Below, piece by piece: positions 49,201 to 59,083 of a stretch of 64,000 nucleotides of DNA. The first letter of the stretch is position 1; each line of letters opens with the position of its first letter. Source of the stretch: Elysia chlorotica (Eukaryota > Mollusca > Gastropoda > Plakobranchidae); assembly GCA_003991915.1 (NCBI GenBank), contig RQTK01000682.1:147202-211201 (forward strand). The letters are read 5' to 3'. Made by a program: the position numbers and the translations under genes. Below the pieces are notes generated by a model that searched no databases, was not told the DNA's origin, and was given only the letters and a program-made list of their open reading frames with translations.

Positions 49201-50762
49201 ACATGAAAACTGTGAGTACAAACACAGTGCTTTGTCAAACACACTACACTCATCTTTGATCCACACGGAAATTGAAAGTACAAACACAGCACACTCATCT
49301 TTTGTCCATATGAAAACAGTGAGTCGGAGAGTATGGACTTATCAATTACACACTACACCCGTATTTTCCGTAGTGAAAATTTTTTTAAATGTTTTCTATA
49401 GAAGTTCTTTGTAGGTCAAATTATATTTCTCTTGCAGAAATTAAATTAGTTTTATAGTTTATATTTTAAGGATTACTTTTTCTTAAAGTGAAAACATTTT
49501 TAAGAAATTGTACTTAAATTGATCGAATTCATTTAATAAATTTAAAAAAGGACAAGATCATTTAATGTATGCATTGTTATAAAAATAATACTTCTAATAT
49601 TCTATCTTTTTTCTATTTCAACAATACAATCGAAAAATCAGTTAGAACTAATAGAAGTCCTTTTAGTTCAAGCAGAAGAAAGCCTGTAAAATACTATTAT
49701 TGTGAATCCTCAAGATGTTTTCCTAACCCCCTGTTACACTTATTTTTATCACAGGTGTCAGATTGCCTGTTTGAAATCCTGGACCTGTGCTCAGCATTTT
49801 ATCGCTTGTTCATATCAGCTCAGAACTCAATGAGTGAAAAAGAAACAGAGACTTTACAAAGCATAACTCTGGTATGTAAGGATCCTATGGTTGTGGGTGA
49901 TAATTATGCTTGTATCGTGTCTATCTTATCAACTGAAATACTTTTGCAGCACTGGCAAAGTCTGAGATACTTTTGCAGGGTGAACAAAATCTGAAATACT
50001 TTTGCAGCGTGAGCAAAATGTACCACAATATCATTTTGTCACCATTGATTTTGCCATGCTTGAATTTCGTTAAAACGCTTTTTGTGAAGCAATTGCCCAC
50101 AATGAATTAAGTTACAGTTCAGATTTACTCAATGAATAATTTAATGCTGAGAGTAGGGTAGAAAATGTCACCAGAAGTATTAAGCCTGAAATACAGCAAT
50201 CCAGTTTAAATTTGTTCCAATTTTATTAACCAGAAATATTTAAGTTACTTCGAAATGGTTCAAGTGTTTCACTAATCAAGTTTAAATTTTGCTCCCATTT
50301 TAATAACTATTCTTATGTCTTTTCGTAGCCGAATCTAACCGCAACTCTATCATCTAATTGAGTTGATTCTTTACACATTTTTATTTTTTTAACATCCATC
50401 TTTTTCTACATTGTTTTCTAAACTATGATAGTACCCCTCCCCCTCTCTTTTCCAGAGCATGTTTTCTAAACTATGATAGTACCCCTCCCTCCTCCTCTCT
50501 TTCCCAGAGCATGTTATGTTTTCTAAACTATGATAGTACCCCTCCCCCCTCCTCTCTTTCCCAGAGCATGTTATGTTTTCTAAACTATGATAGTACCCCT
50601 CCCCCCTCTCTTTCCCAGAGCTTCCAGCGCAACTCGAGCCTGCTGTTCCGCATCCTGTCGAGTGTGCACGTGAAGAGCTCTCACCCGCACCTGGTGCAGC
50701 TCCTGCTCAGGCTGGACTTCAACAAGTTCTTCACAGACATGGGCGGGCAGCTCGGCTTGTAG
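41784..50762 (+). CDS. TUBGCP4: Gamma-tubulin complex component 4 (15 coding exons, complete)
   Basis: Fifteen exons join in phase into 1956 nt (651 aa; vertebrate GCP4 is about 667): 41784-41858, 42706-42844, 43887-44041, 44330-44386, 44678-44757, 45125-45314, 45664-45838, 46218-46345, 46676-46832, 47240-47344, 48077-48197, 48597-48774, 49077-49211, 49755-49871, 50619-50762. GCP4 is a structural subunit of the gamma-tubulin ring complex, which nucleates microtubules at centrosomes and in the cytoplasm. Its N-terminal GRIP1 region packs against neighbouring GCPs and its GRIP2 region binds gamma-tubulin. Diagnostic stretches: MLHELLLALSG at the start, YKQLSGWMLHGL (exon 6), KILFVGESVQMFE (exon 7), DYFLLGRGELF (exon 9), WPLHIFFTP (exon 11), AFLVDNLQYYLQVDV (exons 12-13), INSTRDFE, LLLRLDFNKF at the end. 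The start ATG is preceded in frame by TGA two codons upstream. Only exon 7's 5' end is ambiguous. Confidence 0.95.
42706..42844 (+). CDS. TUBGCP4: TUBGCP4 exon 2
   Basis: 139 nt encoding VPNLPFMPSSDVKVLNQLCK and YKDFREFIQHYG. Acceptor TTGCAG, donor GTATGG. Confidence 0.93.
42885..43020. repeat. Dispersed repeat, copy 2
   Basis: Matches 21066-21190: GCCTGCTATCGCTCCCTGG, GCCCACCATTGCCTGCTAAG, AATGAATTTGGCATATAC. In TUBGCP4 intron 2. Confidence 0.55.
43236..43269. repeat. 34-base C tract
   Basis: Uninterrupted C run in TUBGCP4 intron 2; the opposite strand is G34. Confidence 0.95.
43887..44041 (+). CDS. TUBGCP4: TUBGCP4 exon 3
   Basis: 155 nt; YGLYVKCVCQGLDSVLEDYK aligns with the GCP4 helical bundle (YLRAFCTGLDSVL-type). 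Donor GTAAGT. Confidence 0.93.
44330..44386 (+). CDS. TUBGCP4: TUBGCP4 exon 4
   Basis: 19 codons, YHLLFPGLASTLDEIVSNK; acceptor TTTCAG, donor GTGAGT. Confidence 0.9.
44678..44757 (+). CDS. TUBGCP4: TUBGCP4 exon 5
   Basis: 80 nt encoding AHGCYILDILHRNAMFAKPV and VVKDALN. Acceptor TTTCAG, donor GTAAGA. Confidence 0.92.
45125..45314 (+). CDS. TUBGCP4: TUBGCP4 exon 6
   Basis: 190 nt with CHGLMYKQLSGWMLHGL, the GRIP1 hallmark, then an acidic EEEEEDLGI run and VTGQQLQ. The frame stays open past the donor GTAGTG, but the family alignment ends here. Confidence 0.92.
45664..45838 (+). CDS. TUBGCP4: TUBGCP4 exon 7 (5' end ambiguous)
   Basis: Encodes FLPTYIQPRVANKILFVGES and VQMFE. I chose the acceptor GAACAG at 45663 because it gives a linker length near the vertebrate one. 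An in-frame acceptor TTCTTCTTCAG at 45618 has a better pyrimidine tract and would add 15 residues. Donor GTTGGC is weak, but its phase fits. Confidence 0.8.
46218..46345 (+). CDS. TUBGCP4: TUBGCP4 exon 8
   Basis: 128 nt; EFASELQQLSKQPEFNSISF and EKIIDKIRAHAAE. Acceptor CCCCAG, donor GTATGG. Confidence 0.92.
46676..46832 (+). CDS. TUBGCP4: TUBGCP4 exon 9 (start of GRIP2)
   Basis: 157 nt; HLWVIIVEESNLTNELNIMK and DYFLLGRGELFLAFID, the strongest family signature. Donor GTGAGG. Confidence 0.95.
47240..47344 (+). CDS. TUBGCP4: TUBGCP4 exon 10
   Basis: 105 nt; DVNRTFQHAARNVLIDNDSL. Donor GTTAGT is non-canonical at +3, but the phase matches exon 11. Confidence 0.88.
47641..47800 (+). mobile_element. 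SINE family A, 3'-truncated
   Basis: GGGGGGCGCATTGGCCCTGG head with B-box-like ATCGAGTCCTGG, then the conserved ACTGGTTGGGTCGGTGTCAG body, breaking off after GGAGTCATGG. In TUBGCP4 intron 10. Confidence 0.8.
47929..48068. repeat. 70-bp tandem duplication of the exon 11 upstream tract
   Basis: TATTAAGGATCATTAACTGC and the following TTTTGCCCCTCCTGTCCC occur twice, 70 bases apart, the second ending just before the real acceptor. Confidence 0.88.
48077..48197 (+). CDS. TUBGCP4: TUBGCP4 exon 11
   Basis: 121 nt; GWTVLGLTYSVEWPLHIFFT and PSMLEK. The pyrimidine-rich acceptor region upstream is partly duplicated (70-bp period). Confidence 0.93.
48597..48774 (+). CDS. TUBGCP4: TUBGCP4 exon 12
   Basis: 178 nt; YNRMFRFLLAVRRTQLDLQH and HMAFLVDNLQYYLQ. 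Donor GTGGGT. Confidence 0.94.
49077..49211 (+). CDS. TUBGCP4: TUBGCP4 exon 13
   Basis: 45 codons; VDVIESQYKVLVDKINSTRD and HEHFLSSLLAQSF. Donor ACT|GTGAGT, whose surroundings are repeated in the intron to about 49330. Confidence 0.94.
49186..49332. repeat. Degenerate triplication around the TUBGCP4 exon 13 donor
   Basis: TTCGTCCACATGAAAACTGT then GAGT is echoed as TTTGATCCACACGGAAATTG and as TTTTGTCCATATGAAAACAG then TGAGT; AGTACAAACACAG is shared by the first two. Confidence 0.7.
49755..49871 (+). CDS. TUBGCP4: TUBGCP4 exon 14
   Basis: 39 codons; VSDCLFEILDLCSAFYRLF. Acceptor ATCACAG, donor GTATGT. Confidence 0.92.
50412..50618. repeat. Four tandem 3' splice-site modules before TUBGCP4 exon 15
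   Basis: Each 48-57 base copy has TTTTCTAAACTATGATAGTA, a CCCCTCC..CTCTCTTTCC tract and CAGAGC. AG ends at 50455, 50507, 50564 and 50618. CTAAAC is a fair branch-point candidate, so each unit resembles a whole acceptor. The last is the one joined to exon 15. Confidence 0.92.
50619..50762 (+). CDS. TUBGCP4: TUBGCP4 exon 15 (stop)
   Basis: 48 codons including TAG 50760-50762; SFQRNSSLLFRILSSVHV and LVQLLLRLDFNKFF. It is the last of four tandem acceptor modules. Confidence 0.93.
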   Translation, partial: SFQRNSSLLFRILSSVHVKSSHPHLVQLLLRLDFNKFFTDMGGQLGL

Positions 50763-51089
50763 CATACTGGACAATGGAACTCTCAACCTTCATTTTCTTA
50801 TGGCCTTTATTACAAACTGTCGCAAAATATGGAGGTGTAGGCCATCTTTGTTGTTGCTACCTTAATCTGCCTCATCGATTGTACTCGCTGAACTGGATAA
50901 CTACCTGACATTGGTAGGCTGGGCTTGTAGCATACTGGAAAACGGAATTCTCAACCTTTATTTCCTTATGGCCTTTATTACAAAGTGTCGCAAAATATGG
51001 AGGTGTAGGCCATCTTTGTTGTTGCTACCTTAATCAGCCTCATTGAATGTACTCACTGAACTGGATAACTACCTGACATTGGTAGGCTA
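50754..51089. repeat. 168-bp duplication spanning the TUBGCP4 stop codon and 3'UTR
   Basis: GGCTTGTAGCATACTGGA at 50754 recurs at 50922 with the next about 150 bases. The copied block starts in the last codons and includes TAG. Confidence 0.92.
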
Positions 51090-51420
51090 CCGTGCATTGA
51101 ATGGGCAGATCAGTGATAATCTGCTCCTGCCCTGAGGACTATGAACAAGTTTGATGCTGTCTGATACCAAACTCCTGTTGTCGGTGGACTAACAGCATTT
51201 GACTATCTGTTGGAGCAGTAGGAACGACATCCTGTATACATGTATATATGAATTTCTTCTCTCAGTTCAAAGAAGTAAAAATATGATTCATCACCCACTG
51301 TTCAGTTGCTTGTTGTTCAATTATTTATGCCTTGTTATAAAGGTACTCAGTGTGGTCTTAATACACAGCGCTATGGTTTTTGGGGTGATAAAAAAATAAA
51401 ATAAAATAAACATTATATTT
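50763..51420 (+). other. TUBGCP4 3'UTR
   Basis: Follows the stop codon; overlapping AATAAA signals occur at about 51395-51410. Confidence 0.7.
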
Positions 51421-52440
51421 GTTGTTACAAACCAGGCTTGAAGATATGCATAATTATAATCAGTGGCACTGAGCAAGTTCGCCAGCTGTGGTCGGCATGT
51501 CGACCAATCATAGGTGGTTGATGGATTATATTGCCGATTATTCCCTGTGCTGTAGTCCGGCGGCAGATAAGCAAATGAAACCCAGCGTAAAACAAATACA
51601 AAGTTTTAATAAGAATGAAAACATGTTTCCGGTTTTGCTGTCTACATTGGCTCAAATTCACAAATTCGATAAACTATTAACAACTTTCCTATGTGATACA
51701 TCTTTTACTAGTATTGATGGGTATCCAAGAGATGACCATGCTAACTAGAACCATTCAAACCGTTTGTGAACTAAGCATTAGTTTCAGAATTTCGATTTTG
51801 CAGTCTTAATCAATAATCATCATGCTCACATGCACTCTTTTTCTTTCACATCATCTGTACCATTACAATATAACTGGCAACCCTAGGCAACATAGCCATA
51901 TTTTCGTACGCCTTTTCCACTCAAATGATTATTTAAATACGCTGATACGATAAAAAAAAAAGTTTCCGGACAACTTTGCATTACTTCTGAAGTCATTCTT
52001 GACGAGCAGCTGTGAGTTTTCTCTCAATCAAGTAATGAAAATGAGAAAAGAGTAAAACGAATTCTCTTTAAAGCTCTGCGCCTGCACACACAAAAACAAC
52101 ACCCGAAGTTGATGTGTTCTTTGGACATGCATATATCTTCATTGTTTTTACGGGTATGACTGCCAGTGACAGGCAAGTATTGGACTCATTAACCACAGTC
52201 GTCGCTGCTCCAGCCAGACCTGATCTTGACTATCATATAGTATCAACCCATCGCCTCCCGATACGGAAGTATGCCTACCACTACCTACGGATTGCAATGA
52301 ATTTCTACATAACCAGCCACACCTTCATGGCATCAGGCATCATGTACACTTTACAACTACACGGTGACTATCCATTCTTAATGTCAGTATGCCATTCAAA
52401 AATGCAATGAGTTTCATTTTAGGTACATTAACGCACACGT
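51421..52440. other. Intergenic; no gene supported
   Basis: A 98-codon ORF (52114-52410, +) has ordinary composition (ASDRQVLDSLTTVV, HRLPIRKYAYHYLRIAMNF), but I see no family and no splice context. 51.5-51.75 kb also has a mixed-composition ORF. Confidence 0.3.
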
Positions 52441-52457
52441 ATATGTACTTTCCCATT

Positions 52458-52715
52458 GGGGGCGCGGTAGTTCTGGGGTAGAACACCAGCTTTCGACGCA
52501 GGAGGTCCGTGGTTCGAGCCCTGGCGATTTCGCCCTCTACTGGTTAGGTCAGTGTCAGTTTAATAATTATGACAGGCTGAGACAGAAGCCATGGTATCCC
52601 CGCCTGTCTCGTGTGTGGCAGCACATAATTTCAGTCAGACTTCAGTCTCGGGGGCCTGTCATCAATATAGCTTATATGGTGCTGATGTTGGACGTTAAAC
52701 CAACTACAACTACAA
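52458..52715 (+). mobile_element. SINE family A, full length
   Basis: Head GGGGGCGCGGTAGTTCTGGG, B box GGTTCGAGCCC, body with GAGACAGAAGCCATGGTATC, and 3' end GATGTTGGACGTTAAACCAA then (CTACAA)n. Confidence 0.88.
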
Positions 52716-53011
52716 GTTACAACTGCTTTCCCAACATTTGATTTTGAAAGCATTTGAAAGGATCCAGTCATACATGTTTAAGCTTAACTCTTGTCATTTT
52801 ATTTTTATGCAGAGGAAAGTTTCCAAATTTGTCCTTTGCCCTTTACCCGTTATTATATGGTCTTTGGAGGGGATATAACTCTACCATCCTCTCAGCTTAT
52901 TATGGCAAAACAGAACAAAAAATGTTCGGTTACACGGTTCTAAAATTATAAAAAGCAAGGACATATCTCTACCTGCCTCTGTCTCTCCACTGTCCCTGTT
53001 TGTCTGTCTGT

Positions 53012-53013
<2 letters not shown>

Positions 53014-53072
<59 letters not shown>
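53014..53072. repeat. (CT)n microsatellite abutting a gap
   Basis: CT tract directly followed by N. Confidence 0.9.
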
Positions 53073-53189
53073 NNNNNNNNNNNNNNNNNNNNNNNNNNNN
53101 NNNNNNNNNNNNNNNNNNNNNNNNNNNNNNNNNNNNNNNNNNNNNNNNNNNNNNNNNNNNNNNNNNNNNNNNNNNNNNNNNNNNNNNNN
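53073..53189. other. Assembly gap (117 N)
   Basis: Unknown bases within CT-rich low-complexity DNA that continues to about 53660. Confidence 1.
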
Positions 53190-53229
53190 CTGCCCTTCTA
53201 TCATTTTGCCTCAGTTAGACTCTCTGTAA

Positions 53230-53388
53230 CTAACCCCCCCCCCCCCCTCTCTCTCTCTCTGCTCCTTTGTCCCTCGATCTCTCTCCTTCTAAGCTTTCTC
53301 TCTGTCTACCTCTCTCTTTCACCCACTCTCTCACTCTCTATCTCTCTCCATCTTTACCCCCACTCCTTCCTCTCTCCCTCTTTGCCCT

Positions 53389-53430
<42 letters not shown>

Positions 53431-53655
53431 GTATCCCCCTCTCTTTGGCACTTCCCCCTTCTCTCTATCCGTAGGTTTGTCCGCCGGTCTCTACTTCTCT
53501 GTCCGTCCACTCTCTGCCTCTGTCTCAAACCTCTGCTTTATTATTGTCTGTCTCTTTGCCTCTCTATATGTCTGTTTTGTCCTGCACCCTAATCTCTCTC
53601 TCTCCCTTCCCCCCCCCTCTCTCTCTCTCCCTCTTTCTCTCCCTCTCTATCTTTC
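53230..53655. repeat. CT-rich low-complexity region
   Basis: Strand-asymmetric pyrimidine-rich DNA with (CT)n cores and a C13 run at about 53234; long ORFs here are composition artefacts. Confidence 0.85.
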
Positions 53656-53666
53656 ACACACTAGCA

Positions 53667-53927
53667 GGGGGTCGCGATGGTCCAGGGGTAGAACATCGGC
53701 TTCCGACGCAAAAAAGGTCCTGAGTTTGAATCCTGGCGGTTGCGTTCCCTACTAGTTGGATCGGTGTCAGTATAATGTGACCGTCTGAGACAGGAGTCAT
53801 GGTATCCCCGCACTGTCTCGTGTGTGGCAGTACATACAATTGTCAGACGTCCGTCTTGGGGTCCGTCCACAATATAGCCTATATAGTGCTGATGTTGCGC
53901 GTTAAACCAACTCAACAACAACAAGAA
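53667..53927 (+). mobile_element. SINE family A, full length with target-site duplication
   Basis: A box TGGTCCAGGGG, B box GTTTGAATCC, conserved body, end CGTTAAACCAACTCAACAAC. Flanked by TTCACACACTAGCA at 53653-53666 and 53928-53941. Confidence 0.92.
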
Positions 53928-54519
53928 TTCACACACTAGCAATAAACAATTTTATGTAGTATATTTCACACACACACACTCAGAACTCAGAGCGTCTTAT
54001 CACTGCAATGAGTAAAGAAACTGACGCCGCAAACCTAGTGCTCACCTCAAAGACATTTTCTAGATCCTTGAACTGCCTGTAAGTATAACTGTGTGGAAAA
54101 CTTACGATTCTTCTTAAGATGTATGCAAATAAGAAGGTTTACGACAAGTTATAAGCCAATGCGACATTGTACTTACGACCCTTCCTAAAAATAAAACTAG
54201 TCTTGTGTGCATTCATTTTGATTTGCTCACATACCTTTCACATTCGCCACAGAAACTATGAGTTCATGAACTAAACATTCCTAACACTCTAGTCTGATGA
54301 ATCGCCACTAGCTCTTCTGGCCACCCACTTTCAACCGCGAAATTGAGAGACTCAACCGCTCTGCTCTTAGTTCGTCTCGCTGTTAATCTACACGTACTTC
54401 CTTCGTCCGGCAGCTTTTATTGTTTTATATAATTATATCAACGAAGTGCGTGTAAAATGGATATGAACTAAAAATAGATTAATTAATCAATTAAAAGTAC
54501 CGGTACCGTAGTTCTACAT

Positions 54520-54670
54520 AACCGGCAGTGTCGTTTTAACGTGACTGGCTGAGACAGGAGTCGCACTGTCTCTATGTGACAAAACGTAAACTTGCCAGAC
54601 GTTAGTTTGGAACCCGTCCACAAGATAGCTTATATAGTGCTGACGTTGGACGATAACCAACAAGTTTAAC
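54520..54670 (+). mobile_element. SINE family A, 5'-truncated and diverged
   Basis: Begins in the body (GTGTCGTTTTAACGTGACTG) and ends TATAGTGCTGACGTTGGACG; the tRNA-like head is missing. Confidence 0.8.
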
Positions 54671-54864
54671 AAAACGTGCTTTACTTTACTACACGAGCGG
54701 AGTAAATATCATGATTGAGCTGTGGTTTCAATGCTCATAACAACCAATGGCACACAGCGACACTGCTCATGACCTTACAAAAAGGTCAGGTCGGGTCAGA
54801 GGTCGGCTCAGGACAAGTCAGCTCTTCGTGAGTCGCAATAAATTTTTGGCTGCCATTATTCAGA

Positions 54865-55105
54865 ATAGTATTCCGAATAACTCTCTACCGTTTATCCGGA
54901 TCAATATTCCGAATCACTCAGCTGATTATCCGGAAAAGTATTCCGAGCTAATTCGGACCTATATTGGGATAAATACAGTTATTAAGTTTTAAAACGCATT
55001 TTAACAACGAACCAAGGCATGCAGGACAGGTTACAGAGACACCACTATTCCGAATAACAGATCCGCCGAGGAACTGTTTTTCGGATTACTATTCCGAATA
55101 ATCGT
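54865..55105. repeat. Cluster of ATTCCGAAT motifs
   Basis: ATTCCGAAT at 54870, 54905, 55047 and 55091, with variants ATTCCGAG (54940), ATTCGG (54951) and TTCGGATTA (55080). See findings. Confidence 0.7.
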
Positions 55106-55585
55106 ATTTTTTTTATCGGAGTCGCATCAGTGAGGATTCTATTTGACAACCATAACCACCACTAGAATGTAGGCTACTGTTGATCACTGCGATAAATCTA
55201 TTATAGAGTATTTTTAAACCGCTAGGATGATTTTTTAAAGTACTGTAAATGTAATAATTTATGCCAGAGCCGTCACATATAAGTAAGTCCACTGTTAATT
55301 TTATTATTAGGCACAGAACTACTAATCTGCAAAGAAACTGAATCGTTGTCTGTTATTGCGTCAGTTAATGTAGATTTAGATCTGTGATGTTGCTGCTGTT
55401 TTTTTCTTGACTTAACATAACAGTGGACAATAATCCGACATGAGGCAAAATTAAATGAATACTTATAATTATAGAACTGAAAACGAGCTGTAAATTCGGC
55501 CTCTCTGTTTACTACCACACTCTAGGCCTAAATCTAGGTAAATAGCAATAATACCAGTAGACTAAGAGTAGAGTAGAAAATATAA

Positions 55586-55675
55586 TGCACAAACATGACG
55601 TAGCTTACGTCTCGTTGTGAGCTTTCTTGTTCTTATATTGGTACGACTAGACGCAAGCTACGTCTTGCTTGTGCA
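55586..55675. repeat. Inverted repeat with 26-bp arms
   Basis: TGCACAAACATGACGTAGCT continuing TACGTC (55586-55611) pairs with 55650-55675 at 23 of 26 positions, leaving a 38-base loop. Could be a small MITE or a structured RNA; no TSD identified. Confidence 0.75.
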
Positions 55676-56224
55676 GTCGACCCTTAGTGTTTAGAAGCTT
55701 ATATTATCGTAGAACTAGAATGATAGAATCCTAGCCCCATAGGCAGTTACATTACTGGAGTAAGACAGTGAACATTGATAAGAATAGATAACATCTTTTG
55801 ATAAATTCAAATCTTCTCCTCAACAGCCTGCAAGTGTGAACGTTACTGGTAAGACAGTGTTGGGACCTGTCTTGTATCTTCTGTTTCAATTCAGCTTTAG
55901 AGGTAAGCATATCAGTGTGCTTATTATATTACTGATAAAACATTGTCTCTATTACTGAAACTTGCATCACCCACCCCGTGTGTATAAAATAATTTACAAT
56001 ACTTTGATGATAGGCGTAGATAAAAGAATACAGAATGCCCTTTGTTGTAATGGGATAATAATTGTCTCTAGAAATACCGAAAAATCTAGATGAGCAAAGT
56101 GTTAATATATCAATGCTAGATCAAACATAGACCTATTATTAGTAGGTTTATAAATAGCCATGCCTCTAATTAATACATGTAGCAGTGGCCTAATTAAATT
56201 ATGTAGCAGCAGCAATGGATGTAA

Positions 56225-56622
<398 letters not shown>

Positions 56623-56699
<77 letters not shown>

Positions 56700-56700
56700 A

Positions 56701-56779
<79 letters not shown>

Positions 56780-56995
56780 TGGGGTTGGTTTAACGTCCAA
56801 CAGCAGCACTATATAGGCTATATTGTGGACGAGCCCCAAGACGGACGTCTGACCATTTTATGTACTTCCACACACGAGACAGGGTGGGCATACCATGACT
56901 CCTGTCTCAGCCGGTCACATTATACTGACACCGACCCGACCAGTAGGTCGCAACAGCCAGGATTCGAACTCGGGACCTTTTACCCGGCCTAGTAA
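56623..56995 (-). mobile_element. SINE family A with expanded (ACT)n tail, head truncated
   Basis: Body 56780-56995; the tail on the minus strand is (ACT)n at 56623-56779 with one interruption (AGATAGTAG at 56699). Stops before the A box. Confidence 0.85.
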
Positions 56996-56999
56996 TTGC

Positions 57000-57670
57000 G
57001 TGAACTGCCAAGCTGTCTTAGCGTCAAGGCCTCCCAGGTTCTTGACAATGGGCTAAAGAGGAGAAGCTCAACGTGTTAATATCAACGCTCGACACAGGTT
57101 CAGTTCATGTAATACACATTGAATGAGGTTTTGCTTCCATGGGCCGTCGTGACCTTCAATCGATCTTGCTTGTGCTGTAGGCTGCATGGAATAGTTATAA
57201 GATAGCGCCGATAAGAGATTATAACAACTATGACTGACTATATTTGATTGAATGATAGCGGTAGACCAGGCTTCAGTACCTACAGAATGCCGAGTGCAGA
57301 TAGACAGGCTTCTAACAACGAATTCAGTCACATATGGTATCTCTGCTGCTTTATCTACACCATGAAGGTTTTATGAGTGTGTACATGTAGCATGTTGGGA
57401 ATCTTCACCCTTGACTTATTAATTTTCTATTCTGGAAAGAGAATATCTAAGTGAGTCTCCAAGAGGCAAAGCCATTTCTCTGTTCCGCAGCGAGCATCTT
57501 GTGGCACATTGTAGGCCTACATGACTGGACTAGCAAGTCAGAGCAATATTGCTCTTCTCACTGCCTGCTCGCGAAACCTCACTTTTATTAATAAATATAT
57601 TTCTACGCAAACGTATATTTATCATGAATACGTACTAAGTATTAGTATAAATAGTAGACATTAGTATAAT
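57000..57670. other. Intergenic; no gene supported
   Basis: Mixed composition, short ORFs only; an 87-codon minus ORF at 57068-57331 has no recognisable domain. Confidence 0.35.
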
Positions 57671-57834
57671 TGGCATCCTTTTCCCCCTCTCACATGCTTC
57701 TTTTCTCCGACTTCTGTCTCACTCTATTTCTGTGCACCCTCACCCCCTTTTCCCCCTTCTGTCTCGGTTTCTTTCTCATTTTTTCCCCTATGTCTCGAAC
57801 TGTCGGTCCGCATGTCTATCTGTATGTCTGCCTG

Positions 57835-57901
<67 letters not shown>

Positions 57902-57945
57902 TCTCTCTCTCTGTCTCTCTCTATTTCTCTCCCATTTCCATCCGC
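57670..57945. repeat. CT-rich region with (CT)n core
   Basis: Pyrimidine-rich, with pure CT from about 57838 to 57896. Confidence 0.9.
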
Positions 57946-58159
57946 CCCATCATTTACTACAGTAATATTACACTATATTTAACTATAATACAACAGCTGC
58001 TGCCAGACTTATGCACACATCGCTCTGAATCCAATGCCGCCACCTGGTGCCACTGTCTAGTACAGGATGAAGAGTCATATTCTGTTGTAGGAGAGAAGCT
58101 ATCTGCCAGTTTCACGTCGCTTAGGCTCCTAAGGAGGTTCCTCTACGGCGATGGGTGTC

Positions 58160-58318
58160 AAGACTAACCTCTGACGACTGAGATCCGGTCACATTACATG
58201 TTTACTGATACCGACCTAATCAGGGGGCGAAATCCGCCATATTTGCCCAATCGTGGTTTTCAACCCGCGGACTTTTCGATTCGCTGACCAACGCTCTACC
58301 ACTTTAGTGCTCTACCCC
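58160..58318 (-). mobile_element. Divergent SINE
   Basis: Reverse complement has tRNA-like GTGGTAGAGCGTTGGTC and GGTTGAAAACC, then the GTCGGTATCAGTAAAC body. Related to, but diverged from, family A. Bordered by (CT)n at 58330-58471. Confidence 0.6.
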
Positions 58319-58432
58319 TCCCCCATCTTTCTCTACCTCTCTCTCTCTCTCTCACTCTCTCTCTCTCACTCTCTCAATCTCTTTCACTCTCTCAATCTCT
58401 CTCACTCTCAATCTCACTCTCTCTCACTCACT

Positions 58433-58475
<43 letters not shown>

Positions 58476-59044
58476 AAGAGCTGTGTTTCAGTAATTATGG
58501 TTTTCCATGGGTATTGTGAGTTGCTTTCGGCCTCATGCTTTGCGCATCTTACTAATCCTAGAACTCTAGCTGGGCCGACTTGACGCCTTGAACAAATCAA
58601 TCCACGCCTGTACTTTTGTCTGATCGCAGTTTCCCCAGGTCTGTTTGTTTATTTCCTTGTTGTTGGTAGGATGGATATGTCTTTATCTGAAGACTAGGCA
58701 TTGCCGTGATGGGCCTGAAAGCGCACACTTTCTAATCCAATTTAAACTAAAATCCCATAGCTATATTTGCAGGACTTATAATTATATATTTTGTCTAAGA
58801 TATATGTACACACATTTCCTTCTTTTGAGCGCATCGTGTGAAATAGGTTTCACATATATGACATCGTAATATATAAAGTAGAGTATTTGTTTGGTTACCT
58901 TCGGTGTTGACGACTATTCTGAACTTTTTGCGGCAAAAAAAAAGTATCTGTGCCTACCACAGTTGTGTGGTGTAAGGATGTATCTCACTTGTACTTTGCA
59001 AAGGTTTATTTTGATTGTTCTTTGTATTATTATCCCCAGCTATC

Positions 59045-59083
59045 CATAACATTGTATAACAATTATTGTTATACAATGTTATG
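59045..59083. repeat. Perfect 19-bp palindrome with 1-base centre
   Basis: CATAACATTGTATAACAAT, then T, then its exact reverse complement. Upstream of THNSL2 by about 650 bases. Confidence 0.95.

Noticed and set aside
52458-52530. tRNA-like sequence with A and B boxes
   Set aside because: It is the head of a SINE; the body and 3' end are the family A repeat, so it is not a tRNA gene.
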